64,000 nt of DNA from Paenibacillus borealis (GCF_000758665.1 NZ_CP009285.1:1674001-1738000); one strand, 5' to 3'; positions 7,288 through 16,641 are shown, counted from the stretch's first letter. Numbers and translations are program-made. Notes: generated by a model from the letters alone, not told the origin.

Positions 7288-8485
7288 GGAGTTCAAAGAA
7301 CAGCTGAGGAAATACAGTGAGGGAACACTTCCGGAGGAAGAGCGGGAGGCGCTGGAGAGTGAAATGGAGAAGCTGGAGGCTTATCAGCTGTATCTGGAGG
7401 AGCAAATGGAGCGGGAAGAGCAGACAAACGGGCAGTGGACAAAGGCAGACCCCGCAGGCACCGATTCTCCGGGACTCAAGAAGGTAAAGAAAAAGGCGGA
7501 AAAGCGGGAGAAGAAAATTATCCGCCGCGGCAAATGGAAGGCGCGGCTCGTGAACACCATTACTGTATTTGCGGCCTTCATTATCTTCATGATCATCAGC
7601 AATATTATTACTATAGTATTCTATAGCACCGGAAACCGTGGTGAGACTTACAGTGATGTTGTATCCTCGGCGATTGCCGTGACCCGTCCCAACACAACCA
7701 CATATCTTTCCAGCGATGCGAAATCGTTCTTCCGGATGAATCTGACCGGTAAACTGCTGAAGCAGGTAGGCGGGGAGAAGGTTCAGATGGGTGATTACAA
7801 ACAGACCTTTCTCCTGGGGCTATCCTATCCCGGAGTGTTCAACTGGATGGATGACCGGAATGCGGGTAATTACATTTTCTACTATCCGGCAGCAGATGGT
7901 TCCGTCAGCAGCGGGGATGACAGCGATGAGTGGAACAAGCTGGATAAGCTACCCGAGGGTACGGTTGCCGAAGCCTACCTGTCGTTCGACCATTTATTTA
8001 CGACAGATGAGCTGCTGAAGGAGTTTGAAGTGCTGAATTTGCGTCCGGTCTGGTTCGGGGCGGATACCGGCCCTTCTACCCATGATGAGGTGGTTACGAA
8101 TCCGCTGGGATTTCCCTATGATCCGATCTGGCATGACGATGATATGCTGAAATCAGAGGTCACCACTAAGAAAACAGGCTGGTTCAGCTCGGTCTCCTCC
8201 TACGGCAGCGTATCGCCTGCTGTTAAGCCTTATGGGGATGGGGCACTGCGGGATGCGAACTTCATCAAAACGCTTAAGCTGCTGCAGCAGCATCAGTCAC
8301 TGGCCAGGAAGGCAGCGCCGTTTATTGAACTGGATACTTCGCTCTCCTATCTGCAGGAGCATGGGGTTCAGCTCTATGGAGCTGTAGCCACAGGACCGGT
8401 CAAGGAACTGCTGAAGCTGCGCGAGGTTTCCTGGGTCAGCTATATGCGGGTGGGTGAAGTCCGGCTCTGGAATTGGCGGGAATGA
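7280..8485 (+). CDS. Transmembrane anti-sigma factor (YhdL-like)
   Basis: 401 residues from ATG 7280, chosen because AGGAGG at 7267-7272 is 7 bases upstream (the in-frame ATG at 7274 is too close). Order: a cytosolic acidic helix (EEREALESEMEKLE), a very basic stretch (KKVKKKAEKREKKIIRRGK), one membrane segment (TITVFAAFIIFMIISNIIT, about residues 92-115), then a long extracellular domain. The N-terminal and C-terminal parts fit the sigma-factor regulator domains found in YhdL, which holds SigM at the membrane. The 8-base overlap with the sigma gene ensures coupled synthesis. Confidence 0.85.
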   Translation: MSEEFKEQLRKYSEGTLPEEEREALESEMEKLEAYQLYLEEQMEREEQTNGQWTKADPAGTDSPGLKKVKKKAEKREKKIIRRGKWKARLVNTITVFAAFIIFMIISNIITIVFYSTGNRGETYSDVVSSAIAVTRPNTTTYLSSDAKSFFRMNLTGKLLKQVGGEKVQMGDYKQTFLLGLSYPGVFNWMDDRNAGNYIFYYPAADGSVSSGDDSDEWNKLDKLPEGTVAEAYLSFDHLFTTDELLKEFEVLNLRPVWFGADTGPSTHDEVVTNPLGFPYDPIWHDDDMLKSEVTTKKTGWFSSVSSYGSVSPAVKPYGDGALRDANFIKTLKLLQQHQSLARKAAPFIELDTSLSYLQEHGVQLYGAVATGPVKELLKLREVSWVSYMRVGEVRLWNWRE

Positions 8486-8570
8486 GGCGGAGGCCGGGCA
8501 CGGCTTGCTTCTAAGTTCTGCAAATCGTACAATTATAAGTACGTAAACTTGAGTATGTTAAGGTGAAAAG

Positions 8571-8608
8571 GCTGAGAATCGCAGTTTACAGCGCTTCTCA
8601 GCTTTTTT
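8571..8608 (+). terminator. Terminator of the sigma/anti-sigma operon
   Basis: GCTGAGAA / TTCTCAGC stem with a 16-base loop and six T. Confidence 0.88.
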
Positions 8609-8658
8609 ACTACCTGTCCCTCGGGTTCATTATGGATGTGAATTAGGAGCTGAAGCAG

Positions 8659-9165
8659 ATGAAGATTGGAGTAGTATCGGATACGCATTTGTCACGGACG
8701 GCAAAGGGTTTACCCCGGGCGCTTACGGAAGAATTCCGCCATGTGGATATCATCCTGCATCTGGGAGACTGGGTAGCGCTGGAGATTTATGATATGCTGG
8801 CCCGGCTTGCCCCGGTGGAGGGTATCGCCGGCAACAATGATGGCGCCGAGATTATTCAGCGCTTTGGTGAGAGCAAGATCGTTACACTGGAAGGCATGCG
8901 CATCGGAATGATTCACGGACATGCGCCTTATTCCCGCAAAGGGACGGATGGAAACGCTCTGCTCGCTTTTGAAGGCCAGGATGTAGACTGTATTCTCTTT
9001 GGCCATTCCCATCAGCCGCTGATGCGCCGGGAGAACGGTATTCTGCTGTTCAACCCCGGATCACCTACGGACAAGCGCCGGGAGAAGCAGTATTCCTTCG
9101 GCCTGATGGACATTGAAGACGGTAAGATTACGGCCCGTCATGTCTTTTACGACTCCAAGGAATAA
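8659..9165 (+). CDS. YfcE/MJ0936-family metallophosphodiesterase
   Basis: 168 residues, the family's usual length. All metal-binding motifs are in place: SDTHL (Asp/His), LHLGDW, GNND, IHGH and FGHSH. These small two-metal enzymes hydrolyse phosphodiesters; in Bacillus the homologue is YsnB. The natural substrate is generally unknown. The start is supported by AGGAGC upstream. An acetyltransferase gene follows after 29 bases and may share the transcript. Confidence 0.88.
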   Translation: MKIGVVSDTHLSRTAKGLPRALTEEFRHVDIILHLGDWVALEIYDMLARLAPVEGIAGNNDGAEIIQRFGESKIVTLEGMRIGMIHGHAPYSRKGTDGNALLAFEGQDVDCILFGHSHQPLMRRENGILLFNPGSPTDKRREKQYSFGLMDIEDGKITARHVFYDSKE

Positions 9166-9194
9166 ATGAAGCTGGGCGGAAAGAGGGGAGAGCC

Positions 9195-9656
9195 TTGTTG
9201 AATTTTCGTTTTGAACGGGCAGGTCTTGAGGATGTGGAGGAACTTGCTCCGCTGTTTGATGAATACCGCAGCTATTACGGCCAAGTCTCGGACCTGGAAG
9301 CTGCGCGGGAATTCCTGAAGGCGAGACTGCAAGGCGAAGAATCTGTAATCTTCATGGCTGTAGCCGGTGAGGGTGCGGACAAGCGGACGTATGGAATGGC
9401 CCAGCTTTACCCTTCCTTCTCTTCCATTACGGTTCAGCGGGTATGGATATTGAACGACTTATTTGTAACGGAGGAGCAGCGCGGACAGGGACTTGGCTCT
9501 CTGCTGCTGGAAGGCGTACGCGGATTCGCGCAGGGTACAGGTGCGAAGGGGCTGACGCTTTCAACGATGACGCATAATACCGGTGCGCAGCGTTTATATG
9601 AAGCTCAAGGCTACATCAGAGACGAAGGTTTTTTCACTTATTATTTATATTTTTGA
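9195..9656 (+). CDS. GNAT family N-acetyltransferase
   Basis: 153 residues, TTG start behind GAGGGGAG (9183-9190). The acetyl-CoA loop is EEQRGQGLGSLLL and the closing motif is HNTGAQRLYEAQGY. Single GNAT domain; the acceptor substrate cannot be read from sequence. It lies between the phosphodiesterase and the HAD hydrolase, 22 bases before the latter, in a likely three-gene transcript. Confidence 0.85.
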   Translation: MLNFRFERAGLEDVEELAPLFDEYRSYYGQVSDLEAAREFLKARLQGEESVIFMAVAGEGADKRTYGMAQLYPSFSSITVQRVWILNDLFVTEEQRGQGLGSLLLEGVRGFAQGTGAKGLTLSTMTHNTGAQRLYEAQGYIRDEGFFTYYLYF

Positions 9657-9678
9657 AGCGATAGTTAGGAGAGTTTAC

Positions 9679-10389
9679 GTGAAGACAAGCAATAAGCTGG
9701 CCGTGTTTTTTGATCTGGATGATACGTTGTACGACCATTTGGTGCCTTTCCGGGAAGCGGTGCGCGAAGTGCTGGCACCTGATGAGGACAAGCTGGATTA
9801 CGCGGAGCTGTTCTACACCGTACGGCATCACAGTGATCTGCTGTGGCCGAAGTATCTGAGCGGGGAGCTTGAGCTGGAGGAGACCCGGGTGATGCGGCTG
9901 GAGCTGGCTTTTGAAGAATATGGTCTGCCCTTGAACCGGGAGCAGGCGGCCAGAGTCCAGGCATCCTATATTGCCCGCCAGTACACGATCGAGATGATCG
10001 AAGGCGTAGCGGAGCAGCTTCAGCGCTTTATTAGCCTGGGGCATCCGGTAGGCATTATCACCAACGGCCCGCTGGATCACCAGATGGGCAAGCTGCGCGG
10101 GCTGGGTATAGATAAGCTCATTCCGCCGGAGATGATCTTCATCTCGGATGCTGTCGGTCTGGCCAAGCCGGACCCGGCTATCTTCGCCCATGTCAATAAG
10201 ATGACGGGAACCACACCGGAGAACAGCCTCTATGTCGGCGATACATGGGCTAACGATGTGGTTGGAGCGCTTGCGGCGGGCTGGAAGGTATGCTGGTACA
10301 ACCCGCGCGGGCGGGAGCCGGGACCGGATCACACGCCGAGCTATATTTTCACCAATTATAAAGAGTTCAGCGAGCTGCCGCTGGTGTAA
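9679..10389 (+). CDS. HAD-superfamily hydrolase (nucleotidase-like)
   Basis: 236 residues from GTG 9679, preceded by AGGAGA at good spacing; a longer frame reaching back into the acetyltransferase gene is rejected. Motif I is FFDLDDTLYD with the nucleophilic Asp, motif II is ITNGP, motif III the Lys in GLAKPDPAIF, and motif IV YVGDTWANDV. The helical cap between motifs I and II is the C1 type, as in the YjjG/YfnB 5'-nucleotidases that dephosphorylate (often non-canonical) pyrimidine nucleotides. Substrate assignment is tentative. Confidence 0.88.
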   Translation: MKTSNKLAVFFDLDDTLYDHLVPFREAVREVLAPDEDKLDYAELFYTVRHHSDLLWPKYLSGELELEETRVMRLELAFEEYGLPLNREQAARVQASYIARQYTIEMIEGVAEQLQRFISLGHPVGIITNGPLDHQMGKLRGLGIDKLIPPEMIFISDAVGLAKPDPAIFAHVNKMTGTTPENSLYVGDTWANDVVGALAAGWKVCWYNPRGREPGPDHTPSYIFTNYKEFSELPLV

Positions 10390-10392
10390 CAA

Positions 10393-10430
10393 AGAAAAGG
10401 TGCCCTCCCCCAAAGGAAGGCACCTTTTCT
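10393..10430. terminator. Bidirectional terminator between convergent genes
   Basis: Perfect 12-bp arms AGAAAAGGTGCC / GGCACCTTTTCT. T tracts exist in both orientations, serving the HAD gene and the convergent apbE gene. Confidence 0.9.
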
Positions 10431-10456
10431 GCTTGTATGCTATATGCTAGGCGGTA

Positions 10457-11575
10457 TTAATCAGCGAAGCTGTACGTAGGGTCGGTCAGATTCAGCCGTT
10501 CTCTCAGTGAAGAGGTGGCATAAATCTTATTGTCGTCTGTGATGAAGAAGGCGTCAACCTTCTCCGGCAGAGCTTCAAGATACTTCATGCCGTCTTCAAG
10601 GCCCATCAGGAATACACCTGTTGACAAGGCATCCGCATCGGTTGCGTTCGGACTCATAATGGTAATGCTCTTCAGCCCGTTCTGGGACGGGAAGCCCGTC
10701 CGCGGGTCAAGAATATGATGGTAACGCACGCCGTCCTGCATGAAGAAGCGTTCATATACCCCCGAGGCATCAATAACCTCGTCAGAGATTTTGATCGTAC
10801 CCAGCTGGGTACCGCGGCTCTGATCAGGGTCCTGCAGGCCGATATTCCACGGCGAACCGTTCGGCTTGTTGCCAAGGGCAATAATACTGCTGCCGCCGAG
10901 ATTGATCATCGCGCTGTCAAGGCCCTGAGCCTTCAGGTAGTCGGCGATCCGGTCAGCGGCATAACCTTTGCCGATCCCGCCCATGTCCAGCACCATGCCT
11001 TCCTTGGCCAGCTTCACCGTCTTCGCGGCATCATCCACGATAACATCCTTGTAATTGGTCAGGCTGCGCGCTTTATCAATCGCCGCCTGATCGGGAACAT
11101 GTTCTCCGCCTTCGCCGATCGCCCAGAGGTCTACCAGCGGTCCAACGGTAGGGTCGTACAGCCCGTCCATTTCTTCGGCATATTTAAGGGAAAGCTTCAC
11201 GATATCCAGCGTTTCATCGGACACGGCTACGGCTTCTTTACCGGCTGCCTGATTCACAGCGTATAATTCCCCGTTCTCCTTGGTGCGGCTGAACTCGATG
11301 TCCATCCGTTCCAGCATCGCCTGGATATCATCCATGTTCTTCTGCTCTACAGTATTGCCGAAGACCTTGATATTCACGACCGTATCATAAATATAAAACG
11401 TCTGTTCCAGAGACTTCGTATCGCCATCCTTGGTGACCGTTGCACCACCGGGGGTTTCAGTAGCAGCCGTGCTGTCTTCTCCCTTGTTGCCCACTACGAG
11501 CCAGATGGCCACAGCTGCGACGATAACAATGACGAGAGCGGCCAGAATAACGCCAGATTTCTTGTTCTTAAACAT
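10457..11575 (-). CDS. apbE: FAD:protein FMN transferase (ApbE)
   Basis: 372 residues. ApbE covalently attaches FMN to Thr/Ser of target flavoproteins at the outer face of the membrane, with Mg2+. Seen: an N-terminal membrane anchor (about residues 9-27, no lipobox Cys), a Thr-rich linker, the entry motif MDIEFSRTKENGELYAVN, YDPTVGPLVDLW, GGIGKGYAADRI, NLGGSS, and DPRTGFPS, the expected order for the family. No flavoprotein target (NQR, RNF or FMN-binding domain protein) is adjacent. It faces the TetR-yhgE unit across a divergent promoter region. Confidence 0.92.
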   Translation of the reverse strand: MFKNKKSGVILAALVIVIVAAVAIWLVVGNKGEDSTAATETPGGATVTKDGDTKSLEQTFYIYDTVVNIKVFGNTVEQKNMDDIQAMLERMDIEFSRTKENGELYAVNQAAGKEAVAVSDETLDIVKLSLKYAEEMDGLYDPTVGPLVDLWAIGEGGEHVPDQAAIDKARSLTNYKDVIVDDAAKTVKLAKEGMVLDMGGIGKGYAADRIADYLKAQGLDSAMINLGGSSIIALGNKPNGSPWNIGLQDPDQSRGTQLGTIKISDEVIDASGVYERFFMQDGVRYHHILDPRTGFPSQNGLKSITIMSPNATDADALSTGVFLMGLEDGMKYLEALPEKVDAFFITDDNKIYATSSLRERLNLTDPTYSFAD

Positions 11576-11720
11576 ATTCCACCATCCATAAAGTTAGTTT
11601 CTTGATCACATCTTTATTATCATACCCCAGAAAGAATGGCAATGGGTACTCATTTCATGACATTTTGTGCAGAAGAGCAGCCTGCAGAACAGATAATCAA
11701 ATGAAATTTTCATTAAAATG

Positions 11721-11749
11721 TTGTCTTCTTCGCGGGGACATGGTAAATT
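11721..11749 (+). promoter_or_regulatory. Promoter of the tetR-yhgE operon
   Basis: TTGTCT (11721-11726), a 17-bp spacer, and TAAATT (11744-11749). Confidence 0.55.
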
Positions 11750-11755
11750 GATTTG

Positions 11756-11786
11756 TGACTGAGTGACCGAAAATTAAATTTAGTCA
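11756..11786. promoter_or_regulatory. Probable operator for the TetR regulator
   Basis: TGACTGAGTGACC at 11756-11768 and the arm AGTCA at 11782-11786 form a TGACT...AGTCA dyad placed immediately after the -10 box. Binding here would block transcription, consistent with self-repression by the downstream TetR protein. Confidence 0.5.
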
Positions 11787-11821
11787 ATTTATGGTCGTAC
11801 AGGAAGAAAGGAGTTTTACCT

Positions 11822-12394
11822 ATGTCCATTGACCGCAAGGCGTTGATCCTGCAGGCAGCAACCCTGTCCTTTGTACAATTCGGCTATAAAGCCACGACCA
11901 TGGATCAGGTATCCAGAATCGCCAATGTGGGCAAAGGCACGATTTATACTTTTTTCAAAACCAAAGAAGAACTGTTTGAGGAAATTCTGGACAAGGCTTC
12001 GCAGGAATTAATGTCTGTGATGAACCGTGTAGCGGCGGAACAAGCAACCTTCGTGCATAAGCTGCTCAATCTGCTGGACTCCATTCTGGAATTCCGGTCC
12101 GATCATGAGCTGTTCGTGAAGCTGGCCCAGGAAGTGCGGGACATCGGTACAGCCCAGGCGCTGGAAGGTGTGAAGCGGATGGAGGCCTACGCGCTGGATT
12201 TCTTAAGACAGCAGATTGAGGAAGCCATCGGCAGCGGTGAAGTGAAGCCCTGTGACTCCAGTGTTGCGGCATTTATGATTCTGCGTATGTACCTGGCGCT
12301 CACCACGGAATGGAACAAATCCCATGAGCCGCTGGACAAAAACCGGATTAAAGAGCATATGATCCTCTTCATCTCAACGGGGATTCTGCTATAG
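11822..12394 (+). CDS. TetR-family transcriptional regulator (YhgD-like)
   Basis: 190 residues, ATG start with AAAGGAG at 11807. The N-terminal helix-turn-helix reads TTMDQVSRIANVGKGTIYTFF followed by KTKEELFEEIL, the standard TetR DNA-binding domain; the rest is an all-helical ligand/dimer domain. It precedes the yhgE gene by ~100 bases on the same strand, the same pairing as Bacillus yhgD-yhgE, so it most likely represses that operon. Its inducer is unknown. Confidence 0.9.
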   Translation: MSIDRKALILQAATLSFVQFGYKATTMDQVSRIANVGKGTIYTFFKTKEELFEEILDKASQELMSVMNRVAAEQATFVHKLLNLLDSILEFRSDHELFVKLAQEVRDIGTAQALEGVKRMEAYALDFLRQQIEEAIGSGEVKPCDSSVAAFMILRMYLALTTEWNKSHEPLDKNRIKEHMILFISTGILL

Positions 12395-12498
12395 CGTGAG
12401 TATTCTGGCCTGTAAAGGCTATTTTTTTCCGGTTATTATGAACGGTTATGAAAGTTTTCATGCATTTACAAACAAACAAGAGATAGAAGGTGCGGGCG

Positions 12499-14592
12499 AT
12501 GAGAGCCATTTCAGTTTTTGTACAGGATTTAAAAATATTGGTGACCAAGCCGATGCTGCTGCTCACTATACTCGGTGTCGCTGCGTTGCCTATGCTGTAC
12601 AGCGGTTTTCTCGTGGATGGATCATGGGACCCTTACGGCAATACAGGCAAGCTGCCCGTTGCTGTGGTCAATCTCGATAAAGGTGCGGACTATGAAGGCG
12701 AGTCCATGCAGGTAGGCAGGGATTTCGTCGATGAGCTGAAGGATAACAATGATTTCAAATGGGAATTCGTAGATGCGGCTGAAGCCGAGGAGGGGATGGC
12801 ACACAACCATTACTATATGACCATCACCATTCCGGCGGATTTCTCAGAGAATGCTACAACCCTGACACAGGAGCATCCGGTGCAGGCGGAGATTATGTTT
12901 GAGCCGAACAGCGATTATAACTTTGTGGCTGGACAGATCGGCAACAGTGCGGTCAATAAGCTGAAGGCTAAGCTGTCTGCTCAGATCACAGAAGCTTATA
13001 CCCGCAGCATGTTTGAACAGGTGGATACGATCTCCACCGGTCTCGGCGATGCCGGCAGCGGCGCCACGGAGCTGAAGGATGGGGCAAGCAAGCTCACGAA
13101 CGGGCTGGCTACGCTGAAGACCAATCTGAACAAGCTGGCCAGCGGGACGACTGAGCTGCAAAGCGGACTGAAGCTGCTCTACAATGGTGCAGACACGCTG
13201 AATCAGGGTACAGGCACATTGACGCAGGGCACTGCGGATCTGGCCAGCGGCCTGGGCCAGTTAGCTGAGGCAGAGCAGCAGCTGCAGGACGGCGCAGTGA
13301 AGTCGCAGAGCGGCGCTTCACAGCTGGAGCAGGGCCTGCTCTCTTCCCAGGCTGGCAGCAGCCAGCTGAAGGACGGGCTGGCGGCCTCTGAAGCGGCGAG
13401 CAGCCAGCTTGCCTCGGGTGCACAGCAGCTGGCAGACGGGCTGGAGCAGCTGCTGGCTGCGAGCCCGGCACTTGCCGAGAGCGAGCAGTACAAGCAGCTG
13501 CTGGCGGCAAGCCGGCAGCTGGCAGCAGGCAGCGAGCAGCTGCATGCCGGGCAGACCTCGCTGCTCGCCGGCAGCACCCGGCTGGCAGGCAGCCAGACAC
13601 AGCTGCATGACGGCGCAGCGCAGCTGGCAGCTGGCGGGACTCAGCTGGCAGCAGGGCTGGACGCATTCGGCAGCAAGCTGAAGGAGGCGACGGCCGGAGG
13701 CAGCAAGCTCGCCGCCGGCGCAGCTGCGCTGGACAAGGGGGCTTCGCAGCTGGAGCAGGGGCTGACCAAGCTGTCCGGCGGTGTGGACGGACTCTCGGAT
13801 GGCGCCGGCAAGCTGACAGATGGTGCCGGAGAACTGAAGGACGGAGCCGGCAAGCTAATGGACGGCAGCGGTGAGCTGGCACAGAAGCTGAACGACGCTG
13901 CAGCCGAAACTTCTGGCGTAAGCTCCAGTGACAGCACGGTGAATATGTTCGCCGAGCCGGTGAAGCTGGTGGAGAAGACGGATTACAAGCTGGACCATTA
14001 CGGATTAGGTATTGCGCCGTATTTCCTGTCACTGGCATTGTTTATGGGGGCGCTCGTCTTTACGACGGTCTTCTCGCTCCGGGAATCGAATGTGCCCGGG
14101 GCAACGGCGATGGGCAGATTTGTCAGCCGTACGCTGACCTTCGTCATGGTCAGCATCATCCAATCTGTGCTTGCAGATCTGGTGCTGCTGCATGGCCTTA
14201 AGCTGGAGGTACAGAGCGTGCCGCTCTTCTATCTATTCACACTGATTACGAGCTTAACCTTCACGCTGATCGTCCAGGCGCTTGTAACCTGGCTGGATAA
14301 TCCCGGCCGTTTCCTGGCGATTGTGCTGATGATCTTCCAGCTGACATCAAGTGCGGGGACCTTCCCGCTGGAGCTGCTCCCGCAATGGATGCAGAAGGTG
14401 AACCCTTGGCTGCCGATGACGCACAGTATCGTAGGCTTCAAGGCGATCATTGCCAGCGGAGATTATGCATTGATGAGGGAGCAAATCTTCTACCTGATCA
14501 GCTATGCGGTTGTCTTCCTGTTCCTGACCTTCCTGTACTTCCTGCGTCAGAGCGAACGCCCTGCTTCCGCTTCCAAAGAACAATTGGCATAA
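12499..14592 (+). CDS. yhgE: YhgE/Pip-family membrane protein with long repeat stalk
   Basis: 697 residues from ATG 12499 (AGAAGGTG upstream; GTG 12490 is less likely). One N-terminal membrane segment (KPMLLLTILGVAALPMLYSGF), a conserved extracellular domain starting LPVAVVNLDKG, a ~330-residue stalk of repeated SG/AGxxQLxxGxxxL units, and five C-terminal membrane segments from about residue 500. This is the YhgE/Pip (phage infection protein) architecture, also related to EsaA of type VII secretion systems and to ABC-2-type permeases. The stalk is Ala/Gly/Gln/Leu-rich and likely a coiled coil. Function in Paenibacillus is unknown; other members serve as phage receptors or in export. Confidence 0.88.
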   Translation: MRAISVFVQDLKILVTKPMLLLTILGVAALPMLYSGFLVDGSWDPYGNTGKLPVAVVNLDKGADYEGESMQVGRDFVDELKDNNDFKWEFVDAAEAEEGMAHNHYYMTITIPADFSENATTLTQEHPVQAEIMFEPNSDYNFVAGQIGNSAVNKLKAKLSAQITEAYTRSMFEQVDTISTGLGDAGSGATELKDGASKLTNGLATLKTNLNKLASGTTELQSGLKLLYNGADTLNQGTGTLTQGTADLASGLGQLAEAEQQLQDGAVKSQSGASQLEQGLLSSQAGSSQLKDGLAASEAASSQLASGAQQLADGLEQLLAASPALAESEQYKQLLAASRQLAAGSEQLHAGQTSLLAGSTRLAGSQTQLHDGAAQLAAGGTQLAAGLDAFGSKLKEATAGGSKLAAGAAALDKGASQLEQGLTKLSGGVDGLSDGAGKLTDGAGELKDGAGKLMDGSGELAQKLNDAAAETSGVSSSDSTVNMFAEPVKLVEKTDYKLDHYGLGIAPYFLSLALFMGALVFTTVFSLRESNVPGATAMGRFVSRTLTFVMVSIIQSVLADLVLLHGLKLEVQSVPLFYLFTLITSLTFTLIVQALVTWLDNPGRFLAIVLMIFQLTSSAGTFPLELLPQWMQKVNPWLPMTHSIVGFKAIIASGDYALMREQIFYLISYAVVFLFLTFLYFLRQSERPASASKEQLA

Positions 14593-14610
14593 TTAATAAC
14601 AATATAACGG

Positions 14611-14632
14611 CAGGAAGGTTCAAGCCTTCCTG
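14611..14632 (+). repeat. Hairpin after yhgE
   Basis: CAGGAAGG / CCTTCCTG with a 6-base loop and no T tract; precedes the true terminator. Confidence 0.5.
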
Positions 14633-14638
14633 TGAACC

Positions 14639-14685
14639 GGGGTGTTCCCGGCAGCTGCGATAGGACTGCCGGGGACATCCTTTTT
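14639..14685 (+). terminator. Terminator of the tetR-yhgE operon
   Basis: Long stem built from GGTGT-CCCGGCAG and CTGCCGGG-ACATCC, followed by five T. Confidence 0.85.
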
Positions 14686-14781
14686 GGTATGTAATGCTCC
14701 GGATTTCATGTCTTCCTGTCCGCCTCCCATGGGCAAACTAGAGAATTATTGTAATAACTTAACAATGACCGGCTTTACAGG

Positions 14782-14810
14782 TTGAGCTGATTCTGTACCC
14801 CGACTATAAT
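14782..14810 (+). promoter_or_regulatory. SigA-type promoter of the SGNH hydrolase gene
   Basis: TTGAGC, a 17-bp spacer, then TATAAT (14805-14810), about 40 bases before the gene. Confidence 0.65.
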
Positions 14811-14848
14811 GAGAGCGTCTTCATAAAGCACATATCGGAAAGCGGGGC

Positions 14849-16603
14849 TTGATTAAAGTGGAAGGCAATAACAATTATATTACCGGCGGCAAGGTTGAAG
14901 GTCCGGCGGCACCCAAAGATCCGGAGGAGCGGAAGGGCGGCTTCTTCATTATGTTCGAGACAGCGATAGAGGCGACAGCGCGTGCGGAAGGCCGTCCATC
15001 ACAGGAGATATACCTGGAAGGCAGTTATCTGACAGATAAGGCAAGATACATAGGCGGGATTACGGATGAGGGAATGCTGGAGCTTCTGACCACCTGGGCC
15101 GGATTCCGTGAGTTAGTGCATAGTATCGGAGTGTCCGTGAAGACCGGCAGTGAAGAAGCAGAGGTCTCTTTTCTTATGCAGAACTGGGGCAGACAGAGCA
15201 AGTATGAGACAGGAACGCAGCTGCGTATCGACTGTCCGGGTGACGGGACAGAAGTATTGCTGAAGCTGGAGGAGGTTACGTGGTCCGGGGACGATGCGGC
15301 TGCAGGCAAATTCGCCTTTGAATTCAGCCGTGAAGGTGAGCTGGCAACGGCGAGTATTCTTTTCTATCTGAATGACGGCTACGCTGCACCTGAACTGACA
15401 ATTGAACCTCCGGTGGTCTTCGATTCGCTGGAATACCAAGGGATGGTTGCGGGCTCCCTGCTGCATTCCGGCAATAATTACCGGCTCAGAGCGGCTATAG
15501 ACAAGGCGTTACAAGGTGAGGAGGTCACGATTGCTTATATTGGAGGTTCGATCACTCAGGGCGCAGGGGCCAAGCCGATCCATACCGGATGTTATGCCTA
15601 CCAGTCGTACTTAAGATTTAAGGAGCTGTACGGCAAGGACGGGGGAGAGAACATTCATTATGTGAAAGCCGGAGTAGGCGGGACGCCCTCAGAGCTGGGG
15701 GTGATCCGCTATGATAGAGATATTCTGCGGGATGGCGCTGTAACGCCGGATATCGTGGTGGTGGAGTTCGCAGTGAACGACGAGGGAGATGAAACGAAGG
15801 GGAATTGCTTCGAGAGCCTTTGTCTAAAAATCCTGTCTGGCCCGGGCCGGCCCGCCGTGATTCTCCTGTTCAGCGTGTTTGTGAATGACTGGAATCTGCA
15901 GGAACGGCTTGCTCCTGTGGGCAGGCACTATAATCTCCCGATGGTCAGCATTAAGGATGCGGTAACAGAGCAGTTCCGTCTGAGCAAGGCTGAGGGGAAC
16001 ATCATATCGAAACGGCAGTTTTTCTACGATATTTATCATCCCGCTAATGACGGGCACCGGGTCATGGCCGACTGCCTGGGTAATTTGTTCTCCGAAGCCT
16101 GCCGCTCGCCACGGGACGGAGAGGATATTACAACCGGTAAACGGCCGGTGCTCGGGAACGATTACGCGACTATACGGCTGCTTGACCGCAAGAGCCTGGC
16201 TGATCTCAATGATGTCCGGGTGGAAGCAGGCAGCTTCCAGGCAACCGACACGGATTTGCAGCGGGTAGAGCTCGATGCCGATCCCTTCGGCACCCCGGAA
16301 TTTCCGCATAACTGGCTGCATCCGGCAGCATCAGGTGAGGACAGCTTCAAGCTGACTCTCACAAGCCGCAATCTGATCCTGGTATATAAGGATTCTGGCA
16401 GTCGTGATTTTGGCCGGGCAGATATCTTCGTCGATGGCAACCTTGTGCTGACTGCTGATCCGCATGTCAACAGCTGGACGCACTGCAATCCGGTCATTCT
16501 GTATCAGAATGAGCAGAGCCAGCAGCATGTTATTGAGATCCGCATGGCGCCGGAAGATAAGGACAAATGCTTTACGATTCTGGGCTTTGGCTATACTGCG
16601 TGA
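14849..16603 (+). CDS. SGNH/GDSL-type hydrolase with flanking beta domains
   Basis: 584 residues. The central domain carries the SGNH blocks: the Ser in AYIGGSITQGAGA (about residue 234), Gly in GVGGTPSELG, Asn in VEFAVNDEGD, and the Asp/His pair in YDIYHPANDGHRVMAD. These esterases remove acyl groups, frequently acetyl from polysaccharides. About 210 residues precede it and ~160 follow, both beta-like, giving a layout like carbohydrate-esterase family proteins. No signal peptide is seen, so it may act inside the cell on imported oligosaccharides. The TTG start lacks a strong ribosome site; GTG 14858 is an alternative. A single-gene transcript seems likely. Confidence 0.82.
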   Translation: MIKVEGNNNYITGGKVEGPAAPKDPEERKGGFFIMFETAIEATARAEGRPSQEIYLEGSYLTDKARYIGGITDEGMLELLTTWAGFRELVHSIGVSVKTGSEEAEVSFLMQNWGRQSKYETGTQLRIDCPGDGTEVLLKLEEVTWSGDDAAAGKFAFEFSREGELATASILFYLNDGYAAPELTIEPPVVFDSLEYQGMVAGSLLHSGNNYRLRAAIDKALQGEEVTIAYIGGSITQGAGAKPIHTGCYAYQSYLRFKELYGKDGGENIHYVKAGVGGTPSELGVIRYDRDILRDGAVTPDIVVVEFAVNDEGDETKGNCFESLCLKILSGPGRPAVILLFSVFVNDWNLQERLAPVGRHYNLPMVSIKDAVTEQFRLSKAEGNIISKRQFFYDIYHPANDGHRVMADCLGNLFSEACRSPRDGEDITTGKRPVLGNDYATIRLLDRKSLADLNDVRVEAGSFQATDTDLQRVELDADPFGTPEFPHNWLHPAASGEDSFKLTLTSRNLILVYKDSGSRDFGRADIFVDGNLVLTADPHVNSWTHCNPVILYQNEQSQQHVIEIRMAPEDKDKCFTILGFGYTA

Positions 16604-16641
16604 GGGTTTAAGTTCCATGTGGTCATGTGGAATTCGGTGAT

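Noticed and set aside
13109..14038. A 309-residue open frame on the minus strand opposite yhgE
   Set aside because: It is Pro/Ala/Ser/Arg-rich, as expected from the reverse of a repetitive coding stretch, and has no ribosome site.
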